64,000 bases of DNA from Candidatus Alistipes faecavium (GTDB lineage: Bacteria > Bacteroidota > Bacteroidia > Bacteroidales > Rikenellaceae). Each line of letters starts with the position of its first letter. Position 1 is the stretch's first letter. Made by a program: the position numbers and the translations under genes. This document shows, piece after piece, positions 34,738-42,477 of the stretch. The notes under the pieces were generated by a model. It searched no databases, had not been told where the DNA came from, and saw nothing but the letters and a program-made list of their open reading frames with translations. The stretch lies in contig DWYP01000003.1 of the NCBI GenBank assembly GCA_019118605.1, forward strand, positions 1 to 64,000. The letters are read 5' to 3'.

Positions 34738-35631
34738 ATGCAGCAGCAACTGACTCCCGCATTTCCCGATTACGAACTCCTCGATACGGGCGACTTCGAG
34801 AAACTCGAACGCTTCGGAGGCTACGTCACGCGGCGTCCCGAGCCGCAGGCTATCTGGCGGCGGACGCTTCCCGAGGAGGAGTGGCGGCGGCTTGCCGACG
34901 CCTCGTTCCTGCGCGATGCGCGCAGCGACGAGCGGGGCATCTGGCAGCTCACGCCGAAGATGCCCGACCGCTGGACGGTGGAGTATGCCCATGCCGGCCT
35001 GCGGCTGCGCATGCGCCTGGCGCTCACGTCGTTCAAACACGTGGGGATCTTTCCCGAGCAGGCCGCGAACTGGGATTTCATCTACGACACCTGCCGCCGG
35101 CTGCAGGCCGCAAAGGGCTCCGCAGGGACGGTGCGCGTGCTGAACCTCTTCGCCTACACGGGCGGAGCGACGCTCGCGGCCCGGGCCGCGGGGGCCGAGG
35201 TCACGCACGTCGACTCGGTGCGTCAGGTGGTCACATGGGCCCGCGAGAACATGGAGCAGAGCGGTCTGGAGGGCGTGCGGTGGATCGTCGAGGACGCCCT
35301 GAAATTCGTGCACCGCGAGGTGCGGCGCGGGAACCGCTACGACGGAATCCTCCTCGACCCCCCGGCCTACGGACGCGGGGCCAACGGCGAGAAGTGGGTG
35401 CTCGAGGAGCATATCGGCGAGATGCTCGCCTGCTGCGCGGAGCTGCTCGAGCCGCGCGAGGCCTTCCTGGTGCTGAACCTCTATTCGATGGGCCTCTCGC
35501 CGACGCTCGCGCGCACGGCCGTGCGGCAGGCCTTCGGCGCTCCGGCCGAGGAGCAGTGGGGCGAGCTTTGTTTTACCGACCGGGCGGGCAAGCAGCTGCC
35601 GCTCGGCACCTACTACCGTTTTACCCGTTAG
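34738..35631 (+). CDS. Class I SAM-dependent methyltransferase, RlmI/RlmK-like
   Basis: A 297-residue methyltransferase with a short beta-hairpin N-terminal part, then the Rossmann domain. The SAM-binding motif is LNLFAYTGGATLAARAAGA, the acidic loop HVDSVRQVV, and the catalytic motif LLDPPAYGRG, as in RlmI-type 23S rRNA m5C methyltransferases. It lacks the PUA domain of E. coli RlmI, so it may act on another RNA or protein. It is co-transcribed with the U32 gene, 15 bp upstream. Confidence 0.88.
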   Translation: MQQQLTPAFPDYELLDTGDFEKLERFGGYVTRRPEPQAIWRRTLPEEEWRRLADASFLRDARSDERGIWQLTPKMPDRWTVEYAHAGLRLRMRLALTSFKHVGIFPEQAANWDFIYDTCRRLQAAKGSAGTVRVLNLFAYTGGATLAARAAGAEVTHVDSVRQVVTWARENMEQSGLEGVRWIVEDALKFVHREVRRGNRYDGILLDPPAYGRGANGEKWVLEEHIGEMLACCAELLEPREAFLVLNLYSMGLSPTLARTAVRQAFGAPAEEQWGELCFTDRAGKQLPLGTYYRFTR

Positions 35632-35675
35632 GCGGGCCCGGATTGCGGCGCCCCTTGCGATAAATTAGCGTTGAT

Positions 35676-35966
35676 ATGGGAGTACCTGTTGTTTTGTTCG
35701 GAATATTGAGCGGCTCGCTGCTCTCGGTGCTGGTGGGAATCATCGGCAGCCACCGCCGCATCGGTTTCGGGTGGGCGTTTCTCCTGAGCCTGCTCTTCAC
35801 GCCCCTCGTGGGGCTGATCGTCACGCTGCTTTTCGAACCCCTGCCGGGCGGCGAGCAGCGGTGGGGCTGCATCGGCACGACGATCGCCGTCCTGGGGATC
35901 CTCTGCCTGATTGTCTTCCTGATGCTCCTCCTCTCGGGCGGAGCCCTGCTTTTCGCGGCCCTTTAG
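35676..35966 (+). CDS. Small membrane protein, function unknown
   Basis: A 96-residue protein with three hydrophobic helices (about 3-22, 33-53 and 66-94), a GSHRRIGFGWAF loop and a short cytoplasmic or periplasmic loop EPLPGGEQRWG. Similar small proteins of unknown function occur in Bacteroidales; no family with a known role was recognised. It lies 44 bp after the methyltransferase gene on the same strand and is convergent with the chromate-transporter pair. Confidence 0.65.
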   Translation: MGVPVVLFGILSGSLLSVLVGIIGSHRRIGFGWAFLLSLLFTPLVGLIVTLLFEPLPGGEQRWGCIGTTIAVLGILCLIVFLMLLLSGGALLFAAL

Positions 35967-36013
35967 CGGAAGGCCGCCTCTCCGGACGGCCCTTCGGCCT
36001 GCGGCCGCAAACC

Positions 36014-36589
36014 TCAGAATACGTAATAGATAAGCACTCCTGCCGCAGCCGAGAGGACGATCAGCAGGATGGGGTTCACCTTGCGCCACGACCCGACGAA
36101 GACCCCGCCGAAGAGCACCCAGCTCCAGGTGTCGATGAAGTTCTGCTCGTCGGGGGCGTCGCTGTGTGGGAAGATCAGCAGCAGGGCCGCCGCGGCGATC
36201 ATGCCGATGACGGCCGGGCGCATGCCGCGCATGGCCCCCTCGACCAGCCGGTTGTTCTTCAGGCGCATGAAGAAGCGCGCCACGAGGATCATGAGCGTCA
36301 GCGACGGAAGACACACGGCGAAGGTGGCGATCATCGACCCGAGGATCCCGAACCATTCGCTTCCGGCCTCGACGCCCACCGAATATCCGACGTAGGTCGC
36401 CGAGTTGATGGCGATGGGCCCGGGTGTGATCTGCGAGATGGCCACGATGTCGGCGAACTGGGCGTTCGTGAGCCACTGGTGCTGCACGACCACCTCGTTC
36501 TGGATGAGCGAGAGCATGGCGTAACCTCCTCCGAATCCGAAGAATCCGATCTTGAGGTACGAGACGAAGAGTTGCCAGAGTAGGAGCAT
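36014..36589 (-). CDS. Chromate transporter-family protein, short chain (second of pair)
   Basis: Single CHR-domain membrane protein (191 residues), half the size of full ChrA. The signature FFGFGGGYAML and the PGP motif QITPGPIAIN are both clear, followed by about five more hydrophobic helices. Short CHR proteins normally work as unequal pairs with opposite membrane orientation; the partner gene ends 42 bp upstream. The true substrate is not proven to be chromate in most anaerobes; sulfate-like oxyanions are possible. It is the last gene of the operon that starts at the Hyf-like complex. Confidence 0.92.
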   Translation of the reverse strand: MLLLWQLFVSYLKIGFFGFGGGYAMLSLIQNEVVVQHQWLTNAQFADIVAISQITPGPIAINSATYVGYSVGVEAGSEWFGILGSMIATFAVCLPSLTLMILVARFFMRLKNNRLVEGAMRGMRPAVIGMIAAAALLLIFPHSDAPDEQNFIDTWSWVLFGGVFVGSWRKVNPILLIVLSAAAGVLIYYVF

Positions 36590-36631
36590 GACGTTTTTCC
36601 GTTGACGGGCAGCGCGTAGGGCTGCCGGAGG

Positions 36632-37207
36632 TTATTTTTCCCCGTTCTGTTGTCTTTCGGGATGTTTCTTTTCCATTTTCCGGGCCAGGGTCAGCTCCCA
36701 GGCGATGCCGGAGCCTGCTGCGAGGAGCAGCACGTAGATCGGCGACCATCCCAACCCCCATACGGCAAGGGCCGAGGCGGCGATGACGAAGAGCATCGAC
36801 CAGTGCATGCCGCGGGCCAGCGAGATCACCGGGCCGATGATCAGTGCCACGACGGCCGGGCGCATGCCCTTGAACGCCGCGTCGACGACGGGATTGTGGC
36901 GCACGTCGGCGAAGAAGAGGGCGATGGCCAGCAGGATGACGAACGACGGCAGCACGACGCCCAGCAGGGCGGCGGCCGCACCGCGCAGTCCGCGGACCTT
37001 GTATCCCACGAATACCGAAGTGTTGAGTGAAATGGGGCCCGGAACCGACTGTGCCAGTGTGAGCAGGTCGAGGAACTCCTTGCGTTCGATCCAGCGGCGG
37101 TTGTCGATCACCTCGCGCTCGATCAGGGGGATCATGGCGTAACCTCCGCCGAAGGTGAAGAGCCCGATCTTGAAGAACGACAGGAAGATGGTGCGCAGAC
37201 GTTGCAT
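36632..37207 (-). CDS. Chromate transporter-family protein, short chain (first of pair)
   Basis: Partner of the next gene and also 191 residues. Motifs are LFTFGGGYAMIPL and QSVPGPISLN; the middle reads FKGMRPAVVALIIGPV, parallel to MRGMRPAVIGMIAAAA in the partner, showing ancient duplication. The C-terminus is charged (ARKMEKKHPERQQNGEK). The ATG at 37205-37207 lies only 2 bp after the stop of the Hyf-like small subunit, so the pair is very probably transcribed with that complex. Confidence 0.92.
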   Translation of the reverse strand: MQRLRTIFLSFFKIGLFTFGGGYAMIPLIEREVIDNRRWIERKEFLDLLTLAQSVPGPISLNTSVFVGYKVRGLRGAAAALLGVVLPSFVILLAIALFFADVRHNPVVDAAFKGMRPAVVALIIGPVISLARGMHWSMLFVIAASALAVWGLGWSPIYVLLLAAGSGIAWELTLARKMEKKHPERQQNGEK

Positions 37208-37209
37208 GG

Positions 37210-37983
37210 CTAAACGCGTTTTTTCCTGCCCAGCAGGGTGCGGATTCCGTCGATGAAGACCATCGGATGGGTCGGGGCGCCCGGGAGCCAGAGATCCGGG
37301 GTGTGGCGCTCGAAGAAGGTGCGGTCGACGGCACGGCTTTCGGCAAAGAGCCCCCCGGAGCACGCCTCCGTGCCGCAGGCCACGAGCACCTTCGGCGTGG
37401 CAACGGCCTCGTAGCAGATCTCCAGCGCTTCGGACATGTTCGCCGTGACGGGCCCCGAGACCACCACGCCGTCGGCGTGGCGCGGCGAGGCGGTGAATCC
37501 CACGCCGAAGCGTCCGAAGTCGAAGTTCACGTTGCCCGTGGCGTTGAGCTCCATCTCCACCGAGGCGTCGCCTCCGGCCGAGACCTCGCGCAGCTGCAGC
37601 GCCCGGGAGAAGGTGCGTGCCAGCTCGGGCCGCACTTTGGCCATGTCGAACTCCACCCGCGTGTCGCCGGGGCGGATGACGAGCCCCTCGCGCGTGGGCG
37701 AGCCCATGCGGTAGTCGTTCGTGAAACGCACGCTGCGCGGGGCGATGCGGGCGCACTCCCCGCAGAAGAGGCAGCGCCCGAGGTCGAGGGCGAGCGGCGC
37801 GGCCGAGAAGGCCCCCGTGGGGCAGATCGCCGCGGCGCGCTCCGCCGCGGCACGCCCGGAGGCGTCGTCCGTGTCGGTCAGCTCCGGGCGGCCCCGGAAT
37901 TCGCGCGTCAGCTCCACGGCGTCCAGGTCGGGAATCGCCTGCCGTCCGTGGCTGCGCAGCACCTTTATTTTCGGAATGATCAT
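37210..37983 (-). CDS. HyfI/NuoB-like small subunit with ferredoxin segment, proximal-cluster cysteines lost
   Basis: 257 residues. The N-terminal part has one [4Fe-4S] site: Cys54 (ICPTGAF) plus CLFCGEC (Cys71, 74, 77); the ligands for a second ferredoxin cluster are missing. The C-terminal part is NuoB/HyfI-like (FGRFGVGFTASPRHADGVVV, SGPVT). The four cysteines that bind the N2/proximal cluster in this family are replaced: CNGC aligns with DASV (139-142), the GTC/GDC cysteine with Glu206 (GTEACSGG), and PGCPPHP with PGAPTHP (Ala236). Cys208 is close but shifted. It cannot hold the usual cluster. It is located 14 bp after the large subunit gene. Confidence 0.88.
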   Translation of the reverse strand: MIIPKIKVLRSHGRQAIPDLDAVELTREFRGRPELTDTDDASGRAAAERAAAICPTGAFSAAPLALDLGRCLFCGECARIAPRSVRFTNDYRMGSPTREGLVIRPGDTRVEFDMAKVRPELARTFSRALQLREVSAGGDASVEMELNATGNVNFDFGRFGVGFTASPRHADGVVVSGPVTANMSEALEICYEAVATPKVLVACGTEACSGGLFAESRAVDRTFFERHTPDLWLPGAPTHPMVFIDGIRTLLGRKKRV

Positions 37984-37997
37984 CTCTCGAAGGGTTT

Positions 37998-39530
37998 TTA
38001 GAGGTCGTGTCCGCAGTAGGACAGGTTGAAACTCTTGTTGCAGATCGGGAAGTCGGAGATCCCCTCGCCGCGCACGGCCAGCGCCAGGGCCATCCAGTTG
38101 TGGAGGCTCGGGTCCTTGATGCGGTAGGCGGCGATACGTCCCGCGGCGTCGGTCAGGGCCACGTGGCAGATCTCCCCGCGCCACCCCTCGACGAGCCCGA
38201 ACGAGAGCGTCGAGGCCTGCAGCGGGGAGGTGTAGTCGGGCCGCGGGCAGGGGTTCTCCGCCGCGGCGTACTTCTCCTCGTAGATCGCCACGAGGCGGTC
38301 GACGTAGCGTGCCGACTGGAGCACCTCGCGACAGCGCACCGCAAGGCGGGCCATGACGTCGCCCTGCTCCTCGACGACGGGTTCGTGGTGCAGGCACTTG
38401 GCATAGGAGCCCGAGGGGTGCGTCGCCCGCAGGTCGCGCCCCACGCCGCTGGCGCGTGCCGCCTGCCCGACGCCGCCGATGCGCAGCATCTCCTCGCGCG
38501 GCACGGTGCCGCACTGCTCGAAGCGTGCCAGCAGTGTCGGCGAGGAGGCGATGTCGCGCCACACCTCCCCGTAGCGGCGGGCGATTTCGCCCACGTTGCG
38601 GCGGATCATCGCCGCCTTTTCGGCCGTCAGCGGGTGGTCGGTGCCCTGGGGGCGTACGAGCCCTTTGCCGAAGCGGTTCCCGCACCACGCCTGCGTGGTG
38701 TTGATCGTCATCGTGCGCAGCGCCTCGCAGGCCACCTGTCCGAGCTGGTATCCGACATCCGTCGAGAGGGCCCCGGTGTCGGCAATCTGCATGGCCATGC
38801 GCTCCAGTTCGAGGGCCACGGCCCGCTCGCGGTCGAGCTGCGCGGGGCGTTCGAATCCCGTGAGGCGCTCGACCGTCTCGGCGAAGGCCGCAGCGTGCGC
38901 CACGGCGCTGTCCCCGGCCACGGCCTCCGCGAGGCACGCCTGCCGCAGGCGGTTGGCGGTGGTCTCGAAGGCGCGCTCCACGCCCCGGTGCTGGTATCCG
39001 AGGGCGATCTCCAGGTGCAGGACCTGTTCACCGTTGCAGATGAAGCGGAACGCCCCGGGTTCGATGATCCCCGCGTGGATCGGCCCGACGTTGACCTCGT
39101 GCAGCGAGTGTCCCTGCATCGTGTAGAAGGGGTAGTTGTCCATCGAGCTGCGGCGGTCGTAGCGCTCGGCGGGGAAGCGCAGCGGCTTGGGCCACGGCTG
39201 TCCGTCGAAGCGGATGCCGTAGCGTTCGGTGATGTCGCGTTCGAAGGGGTGCATCTGCGCGTGGAGGGCCGTGAGCGACGGAAGGGCCGTGTCGTCGTAG
39301 TACTCCGTCGAGTGGGAGGTGACGAGCAGCTGTCCCGTCTGGTCGTCGAGCAGCAGGCAGTAGAAGCGCATGCGCCCTTCGTCGGGCAGCGCGAAGTAGT
39401 GGGCCACGTGGTAGCGCGGATCGGCGAGTTTCGCCGCGAGGTCGTCGTAGAACGCCGCGTAGGCCGCTTCGGGAATATCTTTCAGGCGCACGGCGCCCGA
39501 GGTGTTGTCGGTTGTCAGGTATTTCATCAT
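37998..39530 (-). CDS. HyfG/NuoCD-like large subunit lacking all NiFe ligands
   Basis: 510 residues. The N-terminal NuoC-like part (HPFERDITERYGIRFDG) is fused to a NuoD/hydrogenase large-subunit part (HEVNVGPIHAGIIEPG, GYQHRGVE). In [NiFe] hydrogenases two CxxC pairs bind the metal. Here the first pair is Ala205 and Ser208 (VAGDSAVAH). At the second, Ile496 and Lys499 stand in place of cysteine within DFPICNKSFNLSYCGHDL at the C-terminus; Cys497 is shifted. So this is not a hydrogenase. The C-terminal signature matches my memory of Ehr-type proteins. The start overlaps the HyfF-like stop as ATGATG; the second ATG (39527) is an alternative. Confidence 0.88.
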   Translation of the reverse strand: MMKYLTTDNTSGAVRLKDIPEAAYAAFYDDLAAKLADPRYHVAHYFALPDEGRMRFYCLLLDDQTGQLLVTSHSTEYYDDTALPSLTALHAQMHPFERDITERYGIRFDGQPWPKPLRFPAERYDRRSSMDNYPFYTMQGHSLHEVNVGPIHAGIIEPGAFRFICNGEQVLHLEIALGYQHRGVERAFETTANRLRQACLAEAVAGDSAVAHAAAFAETVERLTGFERPAQLDRERAVALELERMAMQIADTGALSTDVGYQLGQVACEALRTMTINTTQAWCGNRFGKGLVRPQGTDHPLTAEKAAMIRRNVGEIARRYGEVWRDIASSPTLLARFEQCGTVPREEMLRIGGVGQAARASGVGRDLRATHPSGSYAKCLHHEPVVEEQGDVMARLAVRCREVLQSARYVDRLVAIYEEKYAAAENPCPRPDYTSPLQASTLSFGLVEGWRGEICHVALTDAAGRIAAYRIKDPSLHNWMALALAVRGEGISDFPICNKSFNLSYCGHDL

Positions 39531-40927
39531 AACGTTGCGATTCGGTCGATCAGCTCCTTGAGGAAATCCGGCTGCCAGAGCCCCAGCACGAGGGCCGCGA
39601 CGAGCAGCGAGAGGGCCGACCACGAAAGGGCCCGGTCGGCCTTCGAGGGGTGCAGCTCGTCCTGGTTGGGCTGGTAGCAGAGACGGATCATGCGTGCGCA
39701 GAACGAGTAGATGACGATGCATATGAGCAGCAGCATGCATGCCACGAGCCACCACTTCCCGACGGCGATCGTCTCGCCGAGGATCATCAGCTCCGAGAGG
39801 AAGAGCGGCGAGGGCGGGAAGGCCACCAGGGCGACCATGCCCGCGAGCAGTCCGACGGCGCCCACGCGGTTGATGTGGATGTAGTCGCCGATGCGGTTGA
39901 TGCGGTATCCGTTGTAGACCTGGCGCACGACGGCCATCTGCAGGAAGAGGCTGCTCTTGATGAAGGTGTGGCATACGACGTGGAACACCGCGGCCCAGAC
40001 GCCGATTCCGCCGATGCCGAGCCCGAGGGCGGCGATGCCCATGTTCTCGACCGTCGAATACGACAGGAACCGCTTGTAGTTGTTCGTGCGGCGCAGGAAA
40101 AGGGCCCCGATGACGAGCGACAGCACGCCGACGATCACGAGCACGGAGCGCACCCAGGGGAATACCTCGCTCGCGGACAGCAGCCGGTAGACGCGCAGCA
40201 GGGCGAGGAATCCGGCGTTGACCAGTCCCGTGGAGATCAGCGCCGAGGCGGGCGAGGGGGCCGCGAAGTTGGCGTCGATGCCCACGGTGTGGAGCGGGAA
40301 GAGCTCGATCTTGCAGCTGTAGCCGCAGAGGATCAGCAGGAAGGCCGTCTTCAGGTAGAGGGCGTTGGCCCCGGGCACGGCCGCCGCGACGGCCTCGTAC
40401 TGGAGCGATTCGCACTTCGTGGCCGCGGCCAGCAGCAGGATGCCCAGGTAGGCCATGGCGATGCCCGTGGAGCATACGAAGACGTATTTCCACGCCGCCT
40501 CGAGCGAGTGCCCCGTGCGGCGGTGGTAGACGATGCCCGCGGCGCAGAGGGTCGTGGCCTCGAGGAAGATCCACGTCACGGCGAGGTTCGAGGCGAAGTA
40601 GGCCCCGGCGATGGCCGTCGTCAGGAGCATCACCAGCGCCGAGTAGGTGCGGATGTGCCGCAGGTCGTTGCCGCGCAGGTAGGCCTCCGAATGGAAGTAG
40701 GCGAAGCCCGAAACGATGCAGAGCAGCACGTAGAAGAGCGTGCCCGCGGCGTCGAAGGCGAACCATTCGGTCGACGCCGTGCCGTAGAGGCCTCCGGCGA
40801 GTATCGCCGCGGCGAAGGCCGCCTGCACGGCGTAGAAGAGAATGCCCGCGAGGAAAAGCTGCCGCTCGCGGCGTACGGCGAGGGTCGCCGCGGCGATCAG
40901 AATGCTTGCGATGAGGTATGCGATCAT
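39527..40927 (-). CDS. HyfF/NuoN-like antiporter subunit
   Basis: A 466-residue proton/sodium-translocating subunit of the Mrp-antiporter family. Charged residues expected in the membrane path are present: Glu123 (WIFLEATT), Lys147 (AAWKYVF), Lys193 (YLKTAFL), Lys206 and His213 (CKIELFPLHTVG). NYKRFLSYSTVENMG is the usual second-half loop. About 13-14 helices are expected. It starts 4 bp after the HyfE-like stop and its own stop overlaps the large-subunit start, so translation is coupled. Confidence 0.92.
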   Translation of the reverse strand: MIAYLIASILIAAATLAVRRERQLFLAGILFYAVQAAFAAAILAGGLYGTASTEWFAFDAAGTLFYVLLCIVSGFAYFHSEAYLRGNDLRHIRTYSALVMLLTTAIAGAYFASNLAVTWIFLEATTLCAAGIVYHRRTGHSLEAAWKYVFVCSTGIAMAYLGILLLAAATKCESLQYEAVAAAVPGANALYLKTAFLLILCGYSCKIELFPLHTVGIDANFAAPSPASALISTGLVNAGFLALLRVYRLLSASEVFPWVRSVLVIVGVLSLVIGALFLRRTNNYKRFLSYSTVENMGIAALGLGIGGIGVWAAVFHVVCHTFIKSSLFLQMAVVRQVYNGYRINRIGDYIHINRVGAVGLLAGMVALVAFPPSPLFLSELMILGETIAVGKWWLVACMLLLICIVIYSFCARMIRLCYQPNQDELHPSKADRALSWSALSLLVAALVLGLWQPDFLKELIDRIATL

Positions 40928-40931
40928 GGCG

Positions 40932-41561
40932 TCAGTCCTTTACGTGGGTGAGCGAGTCGGCATCGTCGGCGTGGAGCTTGCTGTCGATCTTCATGAAGAA
41001 GATCCCCAGCATGAGCACCGAGATGAGGATGTCGAGCAGGATGGCGAAGTTGATCAGCAGCGGCATCTCCACGCCGATGGCCGTCGAGAAGAGGAACACG
41101 CCGTTCTCGATGACCAGGAATCCGATCATGTGGGAGAAGATCCGCTGGCGCAGGACGATCAGGATCAGTCCGCTCAGCAGGGCGTAGAGCGCCACGCCGA
41201 AGAAGACCAGGTCGACCGTCGAGTCGGCGATGCAGTAGGTCAGCGAGGCGCTCGCGGCCAGGGCCACGAGCGAGAGGAGCAGCGACCCCGACTGGGGCGA
41301 TCCCGAACGGTAGACGCGGTTGGTCTTCGTGCGGCGGATCACCGCGAAGAGCAGCCCGGGAACCAGAATGCCCTTGAAGAGCAGCGTCTCGAGGCAGATG
41401 AACGTGAGCTCCGCGGGGTTGATGGCGTGCAGGCGCACCAGCGCGATGGCGAAGAGCAGCCACCCCTGCAGGCCGATCAGCGAGGCGAAGTTGCGGAAAC
41501 GCTCCGTAATCGAGAGGTAGACGAGCGTCACGACGTAGAGGATGATCAGCGGCAGAATCAT
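40932..41561 (-). CDS. HyfE-like membrane subunit (NuoK-type C-terminus)
   Basis: A 209-residue protein of about six helices. The C-terminal half reads IGFLVIENGVFLFSTAIG, with the buried glutamate expected of NuoK/MrpC-type subunits. The N-terminal half holds LTFICLETLLFKGILVPG with a second conserved Glu and Lys. HyfE-type subunits are found in hydrogenase-4 and related complexes, not in complex I itself. The start overlaps the HyfC-like stop (ATGA). Confidence 0.9.
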   Translation of the reverse strand: MILPLIILYVVTLVYLSITERFRNFASLIGLQGWLLFAIALVRLHAINPAELTFICLETLLFKGILVPGLLFAVIRRTKTNRVYRSGSPQSGSLLLSLVALAASASLTYCIADSTVDLVFFGVALYALLSGLILIVLRQRIFSHMIGFLVIENGVFLFSTAIGVEMPLLINFAILLDILISVLMLGIFFMKIDSKLHADDADSLTHVKD

Positions 41562-42472
41562 TGGATACCGATATTAAGTTGCAGCAGGTAGGCCGTGAAG
41601 AAGAGCAGGGCGGCCAGCGCCATGATGGTCAGGATGAAGGTTGTGTTGCGTGCGAGCTTGTTGCGGGCCTGCGTCGACTCCACGACGCCCACCGACACCC
41701 CGGTGAGCACCACGGCCAGCGGCGCGGCGACCCACCAGCGCAGCCCGAACGTTGCGGCCGCGGCATTGGCCGCGAGCATCGACAGCGCGCCGCACTTCAG
41801 CCACCCGGCCATCTTGATGTAGGCCAGATCGACGCCGCAGTAGTCCAGGCACATCACCTCGTGGATCATCGTCAGCTCGAGGTGCGTGCGGGGGTCGTCG
41901 ACCGGCACGCGCCCGCTTTCGGTGAAGACGATCTTCGTCAGCACGTAGGCCGCGAAGAGCAGCACGATAATCAGCTGCACCTCGCGGGGCAGTCCGTCGT
42001 CGAAGATCTCGGCGAAGGAGGTGTAGCCCGAGAGCAGGGCCAGCGTGCCGAGGGTCAGCAGCAGCGCCGGCTCGACGAGCATGCCGTAGAGCGCCTCGCG
42101 GCTGGCGCCCATTCCCTCGAACGAACTCCCGGTGTCCATCGCTGCGAGGATCAGCGCCGTGCGCCCGAGGGCCAGCAGGTAGGCGAAGGCCACCAGGTCG
42201 CCGTCGAAGGAGAGCAGCGGAGCAAGATCCCCCACGGGTACGAAGAGCGCGGCGACGAACGCCGCCCCGAGGTAAACCGAGGGCACGGCGCGGAAGAGCG
42301 CCGTGGTGGTCGTGGAGTAGACGGCGTCCTTGCGCAGGAGCAGGCGCAGGTCGTAGAGGTGCTGGGCGAAGCGGATGCCCTTGCGCCCCGCGAGCCGGGC
42401 CCGGGTGCGGTTGATCACCCCCGGGATGCAGAGGGCCGCCAGCAACAGAAGAAGGGTATTGAGCAGTGCCAT
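41558..42472 (-). CDS. HyfC/NuoH-like membrane subunit
   Basis: A 304-residue subunit that links the peripheral arm to the membrane arm. Motifs are FEGMGASREALYGMLVEPAL, ESGRVPVDDPRTHLELTMIH (the conserved acidic loop that in NuoH faces the quinone cavity) and about eight helices. It follows the HyfB-like gene by 5 bp. Its acidic residues are kept, even though the partner catalytic subunits have lost their metal sites. Confidence 0.93.
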   Translation of the reverse strand: MALLNTLLLLLAALCIPGVINRTRARLAGRKGIRFAQHLYDLRLLLRKDAVYSTTTTALFRAVPSVYLGAAFVAALFVPVGDLAPLLSFDGDLVAFAYLLALGRTALILAAMDTGSSFEGMGASREALYGMLVEPALLLTLGTLALLSGYTSFAEIFDDGLPREVQLIIVLLFAAYVLTKIVFTESGRVPVDDPRTHLELTMIHEVMCLDYCGVDLAYIKMAGWLKCGALSMLAANAAAATFGLRWWVAAPLAVVLTGVSVGVVESTQARNKLARNTTFILTIMALAALLFFTAYLLQLNIGIQ

Positions 42473-42477
42473 CGGCG

